NCBI GenBank assembly: GCA_016200895.1
Contig: JACQDX010000005.1
Location: forward strand, 1 to 64,000
Origin: Burkholderiales bacterium
Lineage (GTDB): Bacteria > Pseudomonadota > Gammaproteobacteria > Burkholderiales > Burkholderiaceae_D
DNA: 64,000 nucleotides
Direction: 5' to 3'
Below, one piece after another: positions 44,082 through 52,177 of the stretch. The stretch's first letter is position 1, and every line of letters starts with the position of its first letter. The translations under genes and the position numbers were made by a program. Below the pieces are notes generated by a model. The model did not search any database and was not told the DNA's origin. It worked only from the letters and a program-made list of their open reading frames with translations.

Positions 44082-44887
44082 ATAAAATCAGTCTATATAG
44101 CATATTTGCTGCTGTCAGTATCTTCATCAGCGGCTGTGCCACGGTTGGCCCCATGGGCAAACTCGATGCCAGTATTTCTGCCAAAAGCCAGGAAGAACGT
44201 GTGCAATTCATCATCCTGCATTACACCGCCCTGGATCAGCCCACTTCATTGCGGGTACTCAGCCAGCAGGCAGTCAGCGCCAATTACCTGGTCGGTGATG
44301 AAGACCCCATCAAGGTCTGGCAACTGGTGCCAGAAAATCACATGGCTTATCACGCTGGCCTCAGCGAATGGAAAGGCTATAGCCGCCTGAACGCCAGTTC
44401 CATAGGCATAGAAATCGTCAATCTCGGTTTCAAGGATACGCCGGAAGGCCGCATTTATTTCCCCTTCCCGCAAGCCCAGATAGACCGCGTAATTGCCCTG
44501 GTCAAGGATATCTCACTGCGTTACCAGATACGCCCTGAATACATACTCGGCCATTCCGACATCGCCCCTTTACGCAAATCCGATCCCGGCCCACTCTTCC
44601 CATGGAAGCAACTGGCCGATGCCGGCCTGATCCCCTGGCCCAAGGCAGATGAAGTCGCGCAACGCATGACAGCCTATGAATTGCAATTACCAGAGATCAA
44701 ATGGTTCCAGCAAAAACTCGCACAATATGGTTACGGTATTCCGCAAACCGGCCTGCTTGATGAAGCTACCCGCAGCGTGCTGGTGGCATTCCAGACCAAG
44801 TACAGGCCAGCAAAATTTGACGGCATGCCAGACGCAGAAACCGCCGCCATGCTTGATACCCTGATCGCCAACCTGAAAGCAAAATAA
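44078..44887 (+). CDS. AmiD-like N-acetylmuramoyl-L-alanine amidase, lipoprotein
   Basis: A 269-residue lipoprotein (lipobox ISGC at about residue 17-20) with an Amidase_2 domain (about 45-190) and a C-terminal PG_binding_1 domain (about 200-268). The zinc site includes H48 (IILHYTALD) and the His of ILGHSDIAPLRKSDPG. E. coli AmiD cleaves the bond between MurNAc and L-Ala and works on both intact and anhydro muropeptides in the outer membrane. This is the first reaction of stem peptide removal and yields the free sugar used by the kinase just upstream, whose stop it overlaps by 4 bp. The frame is open to 44021, but the signal peptide starts at 44078. Confidence 0.94.
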   Translation: MNKISLYSIFAAVSIFISGCATVGPMGKLDASISAKSQEERVQFIILHYTALDQPTSLRVLSQQAVSANYLVGDEDPIKVWQLVPENHMAYHAGLSEWKGYSRLNASSIGIEIVNLGFKDTPEGRIYFPFPQAQIDRVIALVKDISLRYQIRPEYILGHSDIAPLRKSDPGPLFPWKQLADAGLIPWPKADEVAQRMTAYELQLPEIKWFQQKLAQYGYGIPQTGLLDEATRSVLVAFQTKYRPAKFDGMPDAETAAMLDTLIANLKAK

Positions 44888-44889
44888 AC

Positions 44890-45396
44890 ATGGCAGTTAG
44901 TCACGCTGCAAACTTCACCATCCCGCCGCAACTGCTGGAACAGCGTGGCCTGCTACTGCAGCAAGAAGCCACAGACTTGGTACTGGCAGAAACCGGCGAA
45001 GATGGCAGGCTATACCTGCTGACACCTGCCACCAAACTAGCCTGGCAAGCGATGAAGGAAGCTGCCAGCCAGGACGGCATAGCACTACTGATGATTTCGG
45101 CCTTCCGCAGCATCGCCAGGCAAACCGAGATCATCAGCGACAAGCTGGCTGAGGGTCAGCAACTGGAAGACATATTACTGGTCTGCGCCCCACCGGGTTA
45201 CAGCGAACATCACACCGGCCGCGCCATCGACATTGCCACGCCAGAAGACCCGGAGCTGGAAATTTCTTTCGACACCACGACGGCATTTGTGTGGTTACAA
45301 AACAATGCCAGGCGCTTTGGTTTTCAGATGTCTTACCCGCCGGGGAATAGCAGCGGATTTCAGTATGAACCGTGGCATTGGTGTTTCCAATCTTAA
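44890..45396 (+). CDS. D-alanyl-D-alanine carboxypeptidase (VanY-type, M15B)
   Basis: A 168-residue zinc peptidase. The metal and catalytic motifs are SAFRSIARQTE, SEHHTGRAIDIAT (His 107/108 and Asp 114) and EPWHWC near residue 163. Family members trim the terminal D-Ala from pentapeptide stems. No signal peptide is visible, so it probably works in the cytosol on imported peptides. It follows the amidase gene by 2 bp, closing the kinase, amidase, carboxypeptidase operon, and its stop codon overlaps that of the convergent ABC-2 permease gene by 4 bp. E. coli lacks a chromosomal VanY of this kind in such a neighbourhood. Confidence 0.92.
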   Translation: MAVSHAANFTIPPQLLEQRGLLLQQEATDLVLAETGEDGRLYLLTPATKLAWQAMKEAASQDGIALLMISAFRSIARQTEIISDKLAEGQQLEDILLVCAPPGYSEHHTGRAIDIATPEDPELEISFDTTTAFVWLQNNARRFGFQMSYPPGNSSGFQYEPWHWCFQS

Positions 45397-46526
45397 TCCA
45401 ACGTCTGCCTATACCTCTTCAAAGCCACAAACCCCGCCAACAGCAAAAACACCAGCATGGGCCAGAGTTCCGGCAAGAGTTGGCCTGCGGTATTTCCTTT
45501 CAATAAAATACCCCGCACGATGCGCAGGAAGTGTGTCAGGGGCAAAACTTCGCCTATGACTTGCGCCCATTCTGGCATGGCGCGGAAGGGGAACATGAAG
45601 CCGGACAGGAGCATGGATGGCAGGAAGAAAAAGAAGGTCATCTGCATGGCTTGCAACTGGTTCTTGGCGATTGTGGAAAACGTGAAACCAACAGCCAGGT
45701 TAGCCAGAATGAAGACACCTATCATGCTCATCAGCAGACTGAAGCTGCCCATCATGGGTACTTCAAATAACAGGAAGGCAGCACTGATGATGACACCCAG
45801 TTGTATGTAGCCCATCAGTACATATGGCAGGATTTTACCGACCATGACTTCTGCCGGGCGTACTGGTGTTGCCAGCAGGTTTTCCATGGTGCCGCGTTCA
45901 CGTTCCCTTGTCATGGCCAGTGAAGTCAGCATGACCATGGTCATGGTGAGTATGGTGCCGATCAGACCGGGGACGATGTTGTAGCGTGACAAACCCTCTG
46001 GATTATAACGGCGGTGCACGCGCACTTCATAAGCGGGCGTGGCAGTTTGCAGATATTGCAAAGACCCTTTCAAGTCATGATGCAGGGCCTGGGTGGCGAT
46101 GACATTCAATGCGGCGATGGCATTGCCTGACGCCGAAGGGTCAGTCGCATCGACAGAGATTAGCAAGGCCGGTTTTTCACCGCGCACCAGTTGCTGGGTG
46201 AATTGTGGTGGTATCACCAGCATGAACTGTATTTTGCCATTCTCCAGCAAGCGCTCTGCCTCTTGCTCACTCTGGCCGACTGAATCGATACGGAAGTAAC
46301 CTGTGTTCTGCATGGCAACGACAAAGCTGCGTGCCATGGGGCTGTTGTCAGTGCTGACCACGGCGGTTGGCAAACCCTTGGGGTCGGTATTGATGGCATA
46401 GCCAAACAGGATGAGTTGCAAAATCGGGATGCCGACTGCCATGGCAAAGGTCAGGCGATCGCGCATCATCTGCTGGAATTCCTTGATGAAAATGGCGAAC
46501 ATGCGTGCCAGCGAAAATTTTTTCAT
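45393..46526 (-). CDS. ABC-2 type transporter permease (YbhS/YbhR/YhhJ-like)
   Basis: A 377-residue ABC-2 permease. An N-terminal helix is followed by a large periplasmic region (about 40-170) and a five-to-six-helix C-terminal bundle containing ERERGTMENLLATPVRPAEVMVGKILPYVLMGYIQ, the family signature. These exporters, E. coli YbhFSR and YhhJ, move drugs or ions across the inner membrane together with an HlyD-type adaptor. It is the last gene of the operon TetR, HlyD, ATPase, permease; each pair overlaps by 4 to 8 bp. Only one permease gene is present, so it probably forms a homodimer. The substrate is unknown. Confidence 0.92.
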   Translation of the reverse strand: MKKFSLARMFAIFIKEFQQMMRDRLTFAMAVGIPILQLILFGYAINTDPKGLPTAVVSTDNSPMARSFVVAMQNTGYFRIDSVGQSEQEAERLLENGKIQFMLVIPPQFTQQLVRGEKPALLISVDATDPSASGNAIAALNVIATQALHHDLKGSLQYLQTATPAYEVRVHRRYNPEGLSRYNIVPGLIGTILTMTMVMLTSLAMTRERERGTMENLLATPVRPAEVMVGKILPYVLMGYIQLGVIISAAFLLFEVPMMGSFSLLMSMIGVFILANLAVGFTFSTIAKNQLQAMQMTFFFFLPSMLLSGFMFPFRAMPEWAQVIGEVLPLTHFLRIVRGILLKGNTAGQLLPELWPMLVFLLLAGFVALKRYRQTLD

Positions 46527-47503
46527 GCTGCTGCCTTTTGCTGTTTTTGTCGCAGGTCATCCTTGGAAAAATTATCAGGTGCACTGGCTATCAGGCTGAT
46601 GAAGACATCTTCCAGATTGGCGGCACTGGGCGTGATTTGGATATTGGCCTGATGCCTGATGGTATCCAGCGCCTGCAAGACCAGCACCTCATCCAGCCCT
46701 GCTACGTGGACGGCATTGCCAAAGGCAGCAACGCTCAATACACCGGGTGCAGACTTCAAGGGCTCCAGTAAAGCACCCAGTTGCTCACCTTGCAGCGTCC
46801 AGACCTTGAGTTTGGAGTCACGTATGATTTCTGCCTCGGTGCCACGTGCCAGTATTTTGCCGTAGGCGATATAGCAGAGTTCATGACAGCGTTCTGCTTC
46901 ATCCATATAATGGGTAGACACCAGCACCGTGATGCCCTGGTCCGCCAGCAAATGGATCTGGTCCCAAAAATCACGGCGTGCCTTGGGGTCCACGCCAGCA
47001 GTCGGTTCGTCCAACAAGAGCAGACGTGGTTCATGGATGAGGCAGGCTGCCAGTGCCAGCATCTGCTTCCAGCCGCCTGACAATGACCCTGCCAGTTGAT
47101 GCTGGCGGGCTGTCAGGCCCAGTCTTTCCAGCGATTGGTCAACGGCGTTTTTCCTGGAAGGCAGCTCAAACAGGCGCGCAACAAAATCCAGGTTCTGGCG
47201 TATCGATAAATCATCATATAGTCCGAATTTTTGCGTCATGTAGCCGACCTGGCGCTTGATCTGTTCTGCCTGTTTGATAATGTCCAGACCCAGGCAGGAG
47301 CCAGTGCCAGCATCTGGCGTCAACAAGCCGCATAGCATGCGTATGGTAGTAGTCTTGCCGCTGCCGTTAGGCCCCAGAAAGCCGCAGATGCGGCCTTTGG
47401 CGACTTGCAGTTCTACCTTGTCAACCACGGCGCGGCCACCATAGGATTTGCTCAGACCATGGACATCTATGGCAAGATTGCCCATATCGACGCTGGTATT
47501 CAC
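46523..47503 (-). CDS. ABC transporter ATP-binding protein of the efflux operon
   Basis: A 326-residue ATPase with one nucleotide-binding domain. The Walker A is GPNGSGKTT, the signature is LSGGWKQ, and the Walker B is LLLLDEPTAGVDP; the C-terminal 80 residues (VLSVAAFGNAVHVAG) form the accessory domain typical of drug-export ATPases. Unlike E. coli YbhF, which has two ATPase domains in one chain, it has one. It overlaps both neighbours by 4 bp and works with the permease at 45393 and the HlyD-type adaptor at 47500. Confidence 0.93.
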   Translation of the reverse strand: MNTSVDMGNLAIDVHGLSKSYGGRAVVDKVELQVAKGRICGFLGPNGSGKTTTIRMLCGLLTPDAGTGSCLGLDIIKQAEQIKRQVGYMTQKFGLYDDLSIRQNLDFVARLFELPSRKNAVDQSLERLGLTARQHQLAGSLSGGWKQMLALAACLIHEPRLLLLDEPTAGVDPKARRDFWDQIHLLADQGITVLVSTHYMDEAERCHELCYIAYGKILARGTEAEIIRDSKLKVWTLQGEQLGALLEPLKSAPGVLSVAAFGNAVHVAGLDEVLVLQALDTIRHQANIQITPSAANLEDVFISLIASAPDNFSKDDLRQKQQKAAA

Positions 47504-48495
47504 TGTGCTTTTCCTGCAGTTGCTACAGCCAGGAGTGATACATCCAGAGGCTGCCCAGGATGCAGCAAAAGTTTGCCGGGCTGGTCAGGTTTGGCCTCGA
47601 CCATGAACACCAGTTTGGCTCTTTGTGCATTTGAATAAATCACGGGTGGCGTGTATTCAGCCTGGCTGGCGATGCGGGAAATGTGCGCGGGGATAGCTGC
47701 TGCGCAGCCATCGCAATGCAGACTGACGGCCTGGCCGACGGCGATCTTACCCAGCTCACCTTCAGGCACAAAGAACCTGGCTTTGCGGTTCTCTGGCGGC
47801 AGCAGTGACAACACAGGCTGGCCAGACTGCACATATTCACCCTGGCGGAAAAACACTTCTGCCACCAGTGCATTCGCAGGTGCGTTTTGTGATTTTTGCC
47901 CTGAGCGCCAGGTAGTCTGGCGCAATGCTTCTTTTGCTGCGTCAGCACCGGCCTGGGCGGCGGCGCGTTCATCTACGCGTGCTGGCAGCTTCGCGACACT
48001 CAGTGCCGCATTCAATTCTGCCACCCGGGCTTCGCTGAGTTTGACATTGGTTTGTGCATCGTCGATGCGGGATTTGGAAACAAATCCCTGCCCCACCAAT
48101 TGCTGCTGGCGTGCCAGTTCTTGCCTCGCCAGTGCTGCTTGTGCCTGGGCACTCGTCAGTTGCGCCTGGCTGACGGCAATCTCTTCTGCGCGCCTGCCTT
48201 TTTCTGTATTGCTGGCTTGTGCCTGCGCGCTCGTGAGGCGGGCACTGGCTTCATCATGGGCAGCATTTTCAGCTTCGGCATCAAGGGCAAACAGCAAACT
48301 GTCTTTGGTAACTTGCTGCCCTGCCTGGACCTTGATGCTGTCGAGTTTGCCACCCAGCGGCGCAGAAATATACACGTACTCCCCCTCCGCATAGCCTGAC
48401 CAGTTTGTTGATGGCTTTTCATTGCAGGCGACCAGCATGACAGACATGGCGAGAACCAAGGTAAATGTCATCGCGGGTTTGAATTTTTTATACAC
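47500..48495 (-). CDS. HlyD-family periplasmic adaptor lipoprotein
   Basis: About 331 residues from the GTG at 48495. A Lys-rich n-region, a hydrophobic stretch and the lipobox LVAC indicate an inner-membrane-anchored lipoprotein. Two beta-barrel/lipoyl halves (about 35-80 and 200-290) flank a long coiled coil of Ala, Gln and Glu (about 75-170), the hairpin that contacts an outer-membrane channel. It links the ABC-2 permease to a TolC-type channel encoded elsewhere. The GTG overlaps the TetR gene's stop by 8 bp; a longer frame up to 48564 runs through the regulator gene and is less likely. Confidence 0.88.
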   Translation of the reverse strand: MYKKFKPAMTFTLVLAMSVMLVACNEKPSTNWSGYAEGEYVYISAPLGGKLDSIKVQAGQQVTKDSLLFALDAEAENAAHDEASARLTSAQAQASNTEKGRRAEEIAVSQAQLTSAQAQAALARQELARQQQLVGQGFVSKSRIDDAQTNVKLSEARVAELNAALSVAKLPARVDERAAAQAGADAAKEALRQTTWRSGQKSQNAPANALVAEVFFRQGEYVQSGQPVLSLLPPENRKARFFVPEGELGKIAVGQAVSLHCDGCAAAIPAHISRIASQAEYTPPVIYSNAQRAKLVFMVEAKPDQPGKLLLHPGQPLDVSLLAVATAGKAQ

Positions 48496-49132
48496 GGTGT
48501 AACTCCTCATTCGTTGCGGCCAAGGCATACAAGGCGCGGTTGACGCGGTCGGCAATTGCGGCATCGCTTAATACCTGACTCAATGGTTCTTGCAGCATCG
48601 CTGGGACAAAACCCATATCCAATGCACGTGGGACGATGACCATGGGGGCAGCGACGCTGCCCATCAAAAATGACAGCGCATGAGCAGGCTGCATCATGGC
48701 TATCTCACCAGCCTGCATGGCTTGCATCAGCAAACCTGTGATCAGCAAGACATGGCGAGCACCATTCTTTTCAAGAAACTGCCTGGCGACTTTTTCACCC
48801 AGGGCTGCATCTGCCCAGACCCGCCCTATCCAGCTGCCGTGTTCGCGCAATAAGCGCCCTAACAAGCACAGAGCTTCGCGCAGGCGCTGTACTGGCGAGC
48901 CTTCATGATTAACTTCGGCCTGCAGTTGCGCAAACACTTCCTCGTACATGGTTTGCAGCAGTTGAGTCAGGAAATTGTCTTTGTTTTTGAAGTGGTAATG
49001 GAACATGCCGACATTCACATCAGCATGCTCGGCCAGCATGCGCAGTGACAAACCACCACAGCCATGTTGCGCAAACAAGGCGCGGCCGCTTTGCAATAAA
49101 ACTTCATCGAGTTGTTGAGAAGGGCGTGCCAT
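48488..49132 (-). CDS. TetR-family repressor of the efflux operon
   Basis: A 214-residue TetR protein. The helix-turn-helix is in the first 60 residues (LLQSGRALFAQHGCGGLSLRMLAEHADVNVGMFHYHFKNKDNFL), followed by an all-helical ligand domain. It is the first gene of the efflux operon, in the layout of E. coli cecR-ybhGFSR, so it most likely represses its own operon and releases on binding a drug-like ligand. The ATG at 49132 gives MARPSQQLDEV; 49147 would add five residues. An inverted repeat lies 13 bp upstream of the start. Confidence 0.9.
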   Translation of the reverse strand: MARPSQQLDEVLLQSGRALFAQHGCGGLSLRMLAEHADVNVGMFHYHFKNKDNFLTQLLQTMYEEVFAQLQAEVNHEGSPVQRLREALCLLGRLLREHGSWIGRVWADAALGEKVARQFLEKNGARHVLLITGLLMQAMQAGEIAMMQPAHALSFLMGSVAAPMVIVPRALDMGFVPAMLQEPLSQVLSDAAIADRVNRALYALAATNEELHRV

Positions 49133-49144
49133 TTCTTTAATTAA

Positions 49145-49172
49145 CAATTACTATGCAGTTGACTAATAATTG
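49145..49172. promoter_or_regulatory. Candidate TetR operator
   Basis: CAATTA at 49145-49150 is matched by its reverse complement TAATTG at 49167-49172, with 16 bp between. The block covers -13 to -40 relative to the TetR start codon, where an autoregulatory operator would be expected. No other sign supports it. Confidence 0.35.
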
Positions 49173-49347
49173 AAGTTTGCGAGCTTTGACTGCCGCTGTC
49201 AAGGATTTCTTTGTCTGACCTATCCAGGAAAAACCTGTCGCTAAAAAACACAGCAGATGAATTTTGTTTATAAAACATTCAAATTAGATATTGGTTTGTA
49301 CTATGCTGACATCTACCACTCTATGCAATTCACTCTGGGAGACTGGC

Positions 49348-50111
49348 ATGTACCACATGTGGATACGCAAGCTCTTGTTCATCGCCCTCCTCTTGTTTGC
49401 TACAGATTCCTATGCGGAAAAACTGGTGATTTTTGGTGACGAAGCTTATGCGCCTTTGATTTATCAAGCCCAGAGAAAACCACAGTTGACATCATTCCCA
49501 GCATCTTTGCGGCTCTTTCCAAAGATACTGGCGATCAATATGAATTGGTCCTGCTGTCTTGGAAGCGCGCCATGCATGAAGCCATGGCCGGACATGGCGG
49601 CATAACAAATATTTCACGCAATGCTGAAAGAGAAAAAGTCTTTGATTTCTCAGGAACGGTCTACAACGACGATCTGCAAAAGGTAGTGTTGAAGGGAAAG
49701 GAACTCCCTTTCAATGAACTCAAGGACTTGAAAGGCAAATCCTTAGACGACGACGGCCAGTTATGGTGATGATATCGATGCTGCAGTGGCAAACGGTATC
49801 TTCAGCATAGAGAGAGACCCTAACCAGCAAACCCGTTTGCTAAAATGATGTATGGACGCATGGATGCCGCCATCATAGGCAATGGCATGACCGGCTATGA
49901 AAGGCTGATTGCAGCTTCACCTGAACTGATCAGCAACCGCGATAAATTTGTCATCTTGCCACGTCCGCTGGTCAGCGATCCGCTGCACCTGACTTTCCTC
50001 GAAAGCATGAATATGACTGTGGCGATGGAACGTTTCAACAAGGCTTTGTTGCAATTAAAAAAGTCCGCTGGACACAGGAAATTGCTGGAGAAAGAAGCAG
50101 CAATCAAGTAG
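49348..50111 (+). pseudogene. Decayed transporter substrate-binding protein (SBP_bac_3-like)
   Basis: Three pieces in three frames make one protein. The first begins MYHMWIRKLLFIALLLFATDS, a signal peptide, then KLVIFGDEAYAPLIYQAQ. The second gives LSWKRAMHEAMAGHGGITNISRNAEREKVFDFSG, the typical amino-acid-binding middle part, and KELPFNELKDLKGKSL. The third, MYGRMDAAIIGNGMTGYERL onward, ends at 50111. Frame changes are needed near 49480, near 49760 and near 49850. Three lesions speak for real decay rather than sequencing errors. In function it was probably a periplasmic amino acid or similar solute-binding protein. Confidence 0.75.
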
Positions 50112-50268
50112 CGCATAAGTGCCTGTGCCACCGCAATTAGATCCCTCAATTCATCCGCCCCAAACGCATTCCGATACTAGGAAATTGCACTTCGTCGCTT
50201 GCTGCTGGCGGCCTGCATGACGGCGATCTACAGTGCAATCACTCCCACCCGAATTGAAAGGAAATATC

Positions 50269-50358
50269 ATGAACATCACAGCAAACATGGACGGCGTTGT
50301 TATCGCTACTATCGCTCTGGTTATCCTGAGCAGCTTGTTACACGTCATCATCGCTTAA
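50269..50358 (+). CDS. 29-residue single-helix membrane protein
   Basis: ATG at 50269 with GAAAGGAA seven bases upstream, and a stop at 50356-50358. The sequence has a short hydrophilic start (MNITANMDG) and one hydrophobic helix to the C-terminus (VVIATIALVILSSLLHVIIA). It is followed 7 bp later by the 65-residue hydrophobic protein, and both would share a transcript ending at 50580. Small hydrophobic proteins often modify membrane complexes, but its role is unknown. It is too short for ordinary gene callers. Confidence 0.6.
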   Translation: MNITANMDGVVIATIALVILSSLLHVIIA

Positions 50359-50365
50359 GGAAAAA

Positions 50366-50563
50366 ATGATGCTAGGCTTTTTGATCTGGATTATCTTGTT
50401 TGTACTCTGCTGGCCTTTAGCCATACTGGCCCTGGTGCTGTACCCACTGGTGTGGCTATTGCTGCTACCCTTCCGTATACTGGGCATAGCGGTGACTGGC
50501 GTGTTTGAATTATTGCGGGCTATCTTCATGTTGCCTGCCAATTTGTTAAAAAGCCGTCCATGA
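50366..50563 (+). CDS. 65-residue double-helix membrane protein
   Basis: ATG at 50366 (or the adjacent ATG at 50369), with AAGGAAAAA before it. Two hydrophobic stretches are visible: LIWIILFVLCWPLAILALVLYP and VWLLLLPFRILGIAVTGVF, separated by a short turn, and a basic end (NLLKSRP). It forms a tandem pair with the 29-residue protein 7 bp upstream. The stop codon lies inside the following terminator hairpin. Family and role not recognised. Confidence 0.6.
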   Translation: MMLGFLIWIILFVLCWPLAILALVLYPLVWLLLLPFRILGIAVTGVFELLRAIFMLPANLLKSRP

Positions 50564-50580
50564 TACTGGACGGCTCTTTA
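50553..50580 (+). terminator. Intrinsic terminator of the small membrane protein pair
   Basis: GCCGTCCA at 50553-50560 pairs perfectly with TGGACGGC at 50567-50574 over a six-base loop, followed by TCTTTA. The stop codon of the 65-residue protein is in the loop. Confidence 0.75.
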
Positions 50581-50609
50581 GAGAATTGCGGTCAGCAGCA
50601 AGAATAAGC

Positions 50610-51476
50610 TCAGTGCACGTGATTGAGTAATTCATGTAGTTCGTCAAATCTGTCGTCCACTTCATCGGCAGACAGACCCAAAAATTCACAGGCAGCTTCG
50701 CCCCCTTTTTCCCATTCGCAAGAATACTCCTGACCATGGTATTTTTGTATTCCATACTCAGCCAATAAAGCCAGCGCGATCAGGCTCTTGACCGCATCTT
50801 CGGTATTCGGATCATGCAACACGCTATAGTCGTGATGCAACAATATCGCCAGTGAAACTGTTTCAGGCAAACCCCAGGTGCGTGCCATCAGGGAGCCTAT
50901 GGCAGTATGCGAAGTATTGTGACGCTGCTCCTCCACCGCGCTAAAGGTCTCTTGAGCTTCCTCATGGGCCAGTTCCAGAGTCTCGCCATAATCAGGGAAG
51001 CGTTCCAGCAACAAGGGTATGCCTATGTCGCAAAACAAACCAAACGTATGCGCCATGTCAGCCGGACATACACGCATGCGCCTTGCCAGTTGTGTCATGG
51101 CCTGGGCGCGCTTGGTAGAAAAATCCCAAAACTTGACCAGTGATATTTTTTCTACCTGTATGCTTTGCCTGGCAATAATCCCTGTCAATAAATTGCCGCA
51201 TTGGGTAATGCCTAATAAATTGACAGCATGCTCGACTGATTTGGCTTTCAGACGCAAACCAAAGAAAGAAGAGTTTGCCAGCTTTAATAAAGATGCGGAC
51301 ATAGCCACGTCGTTGGCAATAATGCCAGTCAGTCTGCGCGGGTCTGGGTCATCGGCTGCAAGCTCGGCCTGTACGTCTGCCAGCAAACTGGGACGCGGCG
51401 GTATGCGTATCGTCTTGACGAGCGCATCAACAGATTGTTCAGTGGTCAGCCTGGGGGCTGCAGCAGGGCTTGTCAT
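50610..51476 (-). CDS. HDOD-domain signalling protein
   Basis: A 288-residue protein made mostly of the HDOD domain (about 25-220), an HD-related output domain that lacks the metal-binding HD residues. LLADVQAELAADDPDPRRLTGIIANDVAMSASLLKLANSSFFGL and SVEHAVNLLGITQCGNLL are typical. HDOD proteins act in c-di-GMP and stress signalling, often bound to other proteins. No partner domain (EAL, REC) is fused. It stands alone on the minus strand with a terminator on its 3' side coming from the small-protein pair. No ligand or target can be deduced. Confidence 0.88.
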   Translation of the reverse strand: MTSPAAAPRLTTEQSVDALVKTIRIPPRPSLLADVQAELAADDPDPRRLTGIIANDVAMSASLLKLANSSFFGLRLKAKSVEHAVNLLGITQCGNLLTGIIARQSIQVEKISLVKFWDFSTKRAQAMTQLARRMRVCPADMAHTFGLFCDIGIPLLLERFPDYGETLELAHEEAQETFSAVEEQRHNTSHTAIGSLMARTWGLPETVSLAILLHHDYSVLHDPNTEDAVKSLIALALLAEYGIQKYHGQEYSCEWEKGGEAACEFLGLSADEVDDRFDELHELLNHVH

Positions 51477-51633
51477 ATTCGTACAGTTGATACGCTAGGG
51501 AAGGCTTACGCTTACAGTCTGGTATTGTAAGCGTAATTCATTGCTGGGTAGAAAAACCCAAACATTTTTTACATATCAGACCCTGCCTGATTCCAGCTTC
51601 CTTCTCGCTGGATTCCGGCTCACTTCCGGCTCG

Positions 51634-52122
51634 CTATTTGACAGGTATGGGCATACTACGATCAACCGCAACTGCAGTAACACTATTCTTGGGTGAACCA
51701 TCAATCAGTTTGTCGGAATAAGTCAGATAGATTAGAGCGTTGCGTTTTTGATCTACCATGCGCACGATGCGCAGTTTCTTGAACAGGATGGACAAGCTTT
51801 GATTAAAGACTTCATCCTGTTGCTTGAGTGACCCTGTGAAACTGATAGGGCCAACCTGGCGGCAAGCGATGGAAGCTTCAGACTTGTCTTCTGCCAGACC
51901 CAGGCCACCAGAGATGCCACCCGTCTTGGCACGTGATATATAACAGGTAACGCCATTCACTTTGGGATCATCATAGGCTTCCACCACCACTTTATGGTCA
52001 GGGCCTATGAGTTTGAAGGCTGTGTCTACACTACCTATGTTTTCTGCCGACGCAATAGAGGTGAATGCAGAGAATGCTGTAGAGATAACAATAGCGGCAA
52101 AACTTATTGATGGCAGTTTCAT
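51634..52122 (-). CDS. CreA family periplasmic protein
   Basis: About 162 residues; the signal peptide (MKLPSISFAAIVISTAFSAFTSIASA) starts at the ATG at 52122. The CreA core is plain: IGSVDTAFKLIGPDHKVVVEAYDDPKVNGVTCYISRAKTGG, ASIACRQVGPISF and RMVDQKRNALIYLTYSDKLIDGSPKNS. The role of CreA is not settled in any species; in E. coli it is encoded beside the CreBC two-component system but here the neighbour is an amino acid permease gene, 55 bp away. A longer start at 52152 is possible. Confidence 0.92.
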   Translation of the reverse strand: MKLPSISFAAIVISTAFSAFTSIASAENIGSVDTAFKLIGPDHKVVVEAYDDPKVNGVTCYISRAKTGGISGGLGLAEDKSEASIACRQVGPISFTGSLKQQDEVFNQSLSILFKKLRIVRMVDQKRNALIYLTYSDKLIDGSPKNSVTAVAVDRSMPIPVK

Positions 52123-52177
52123 AATCTCGCTCTTTTCCTGAAGACGCCACAAACCGGGCGCTTCAGGAATATCAGGC

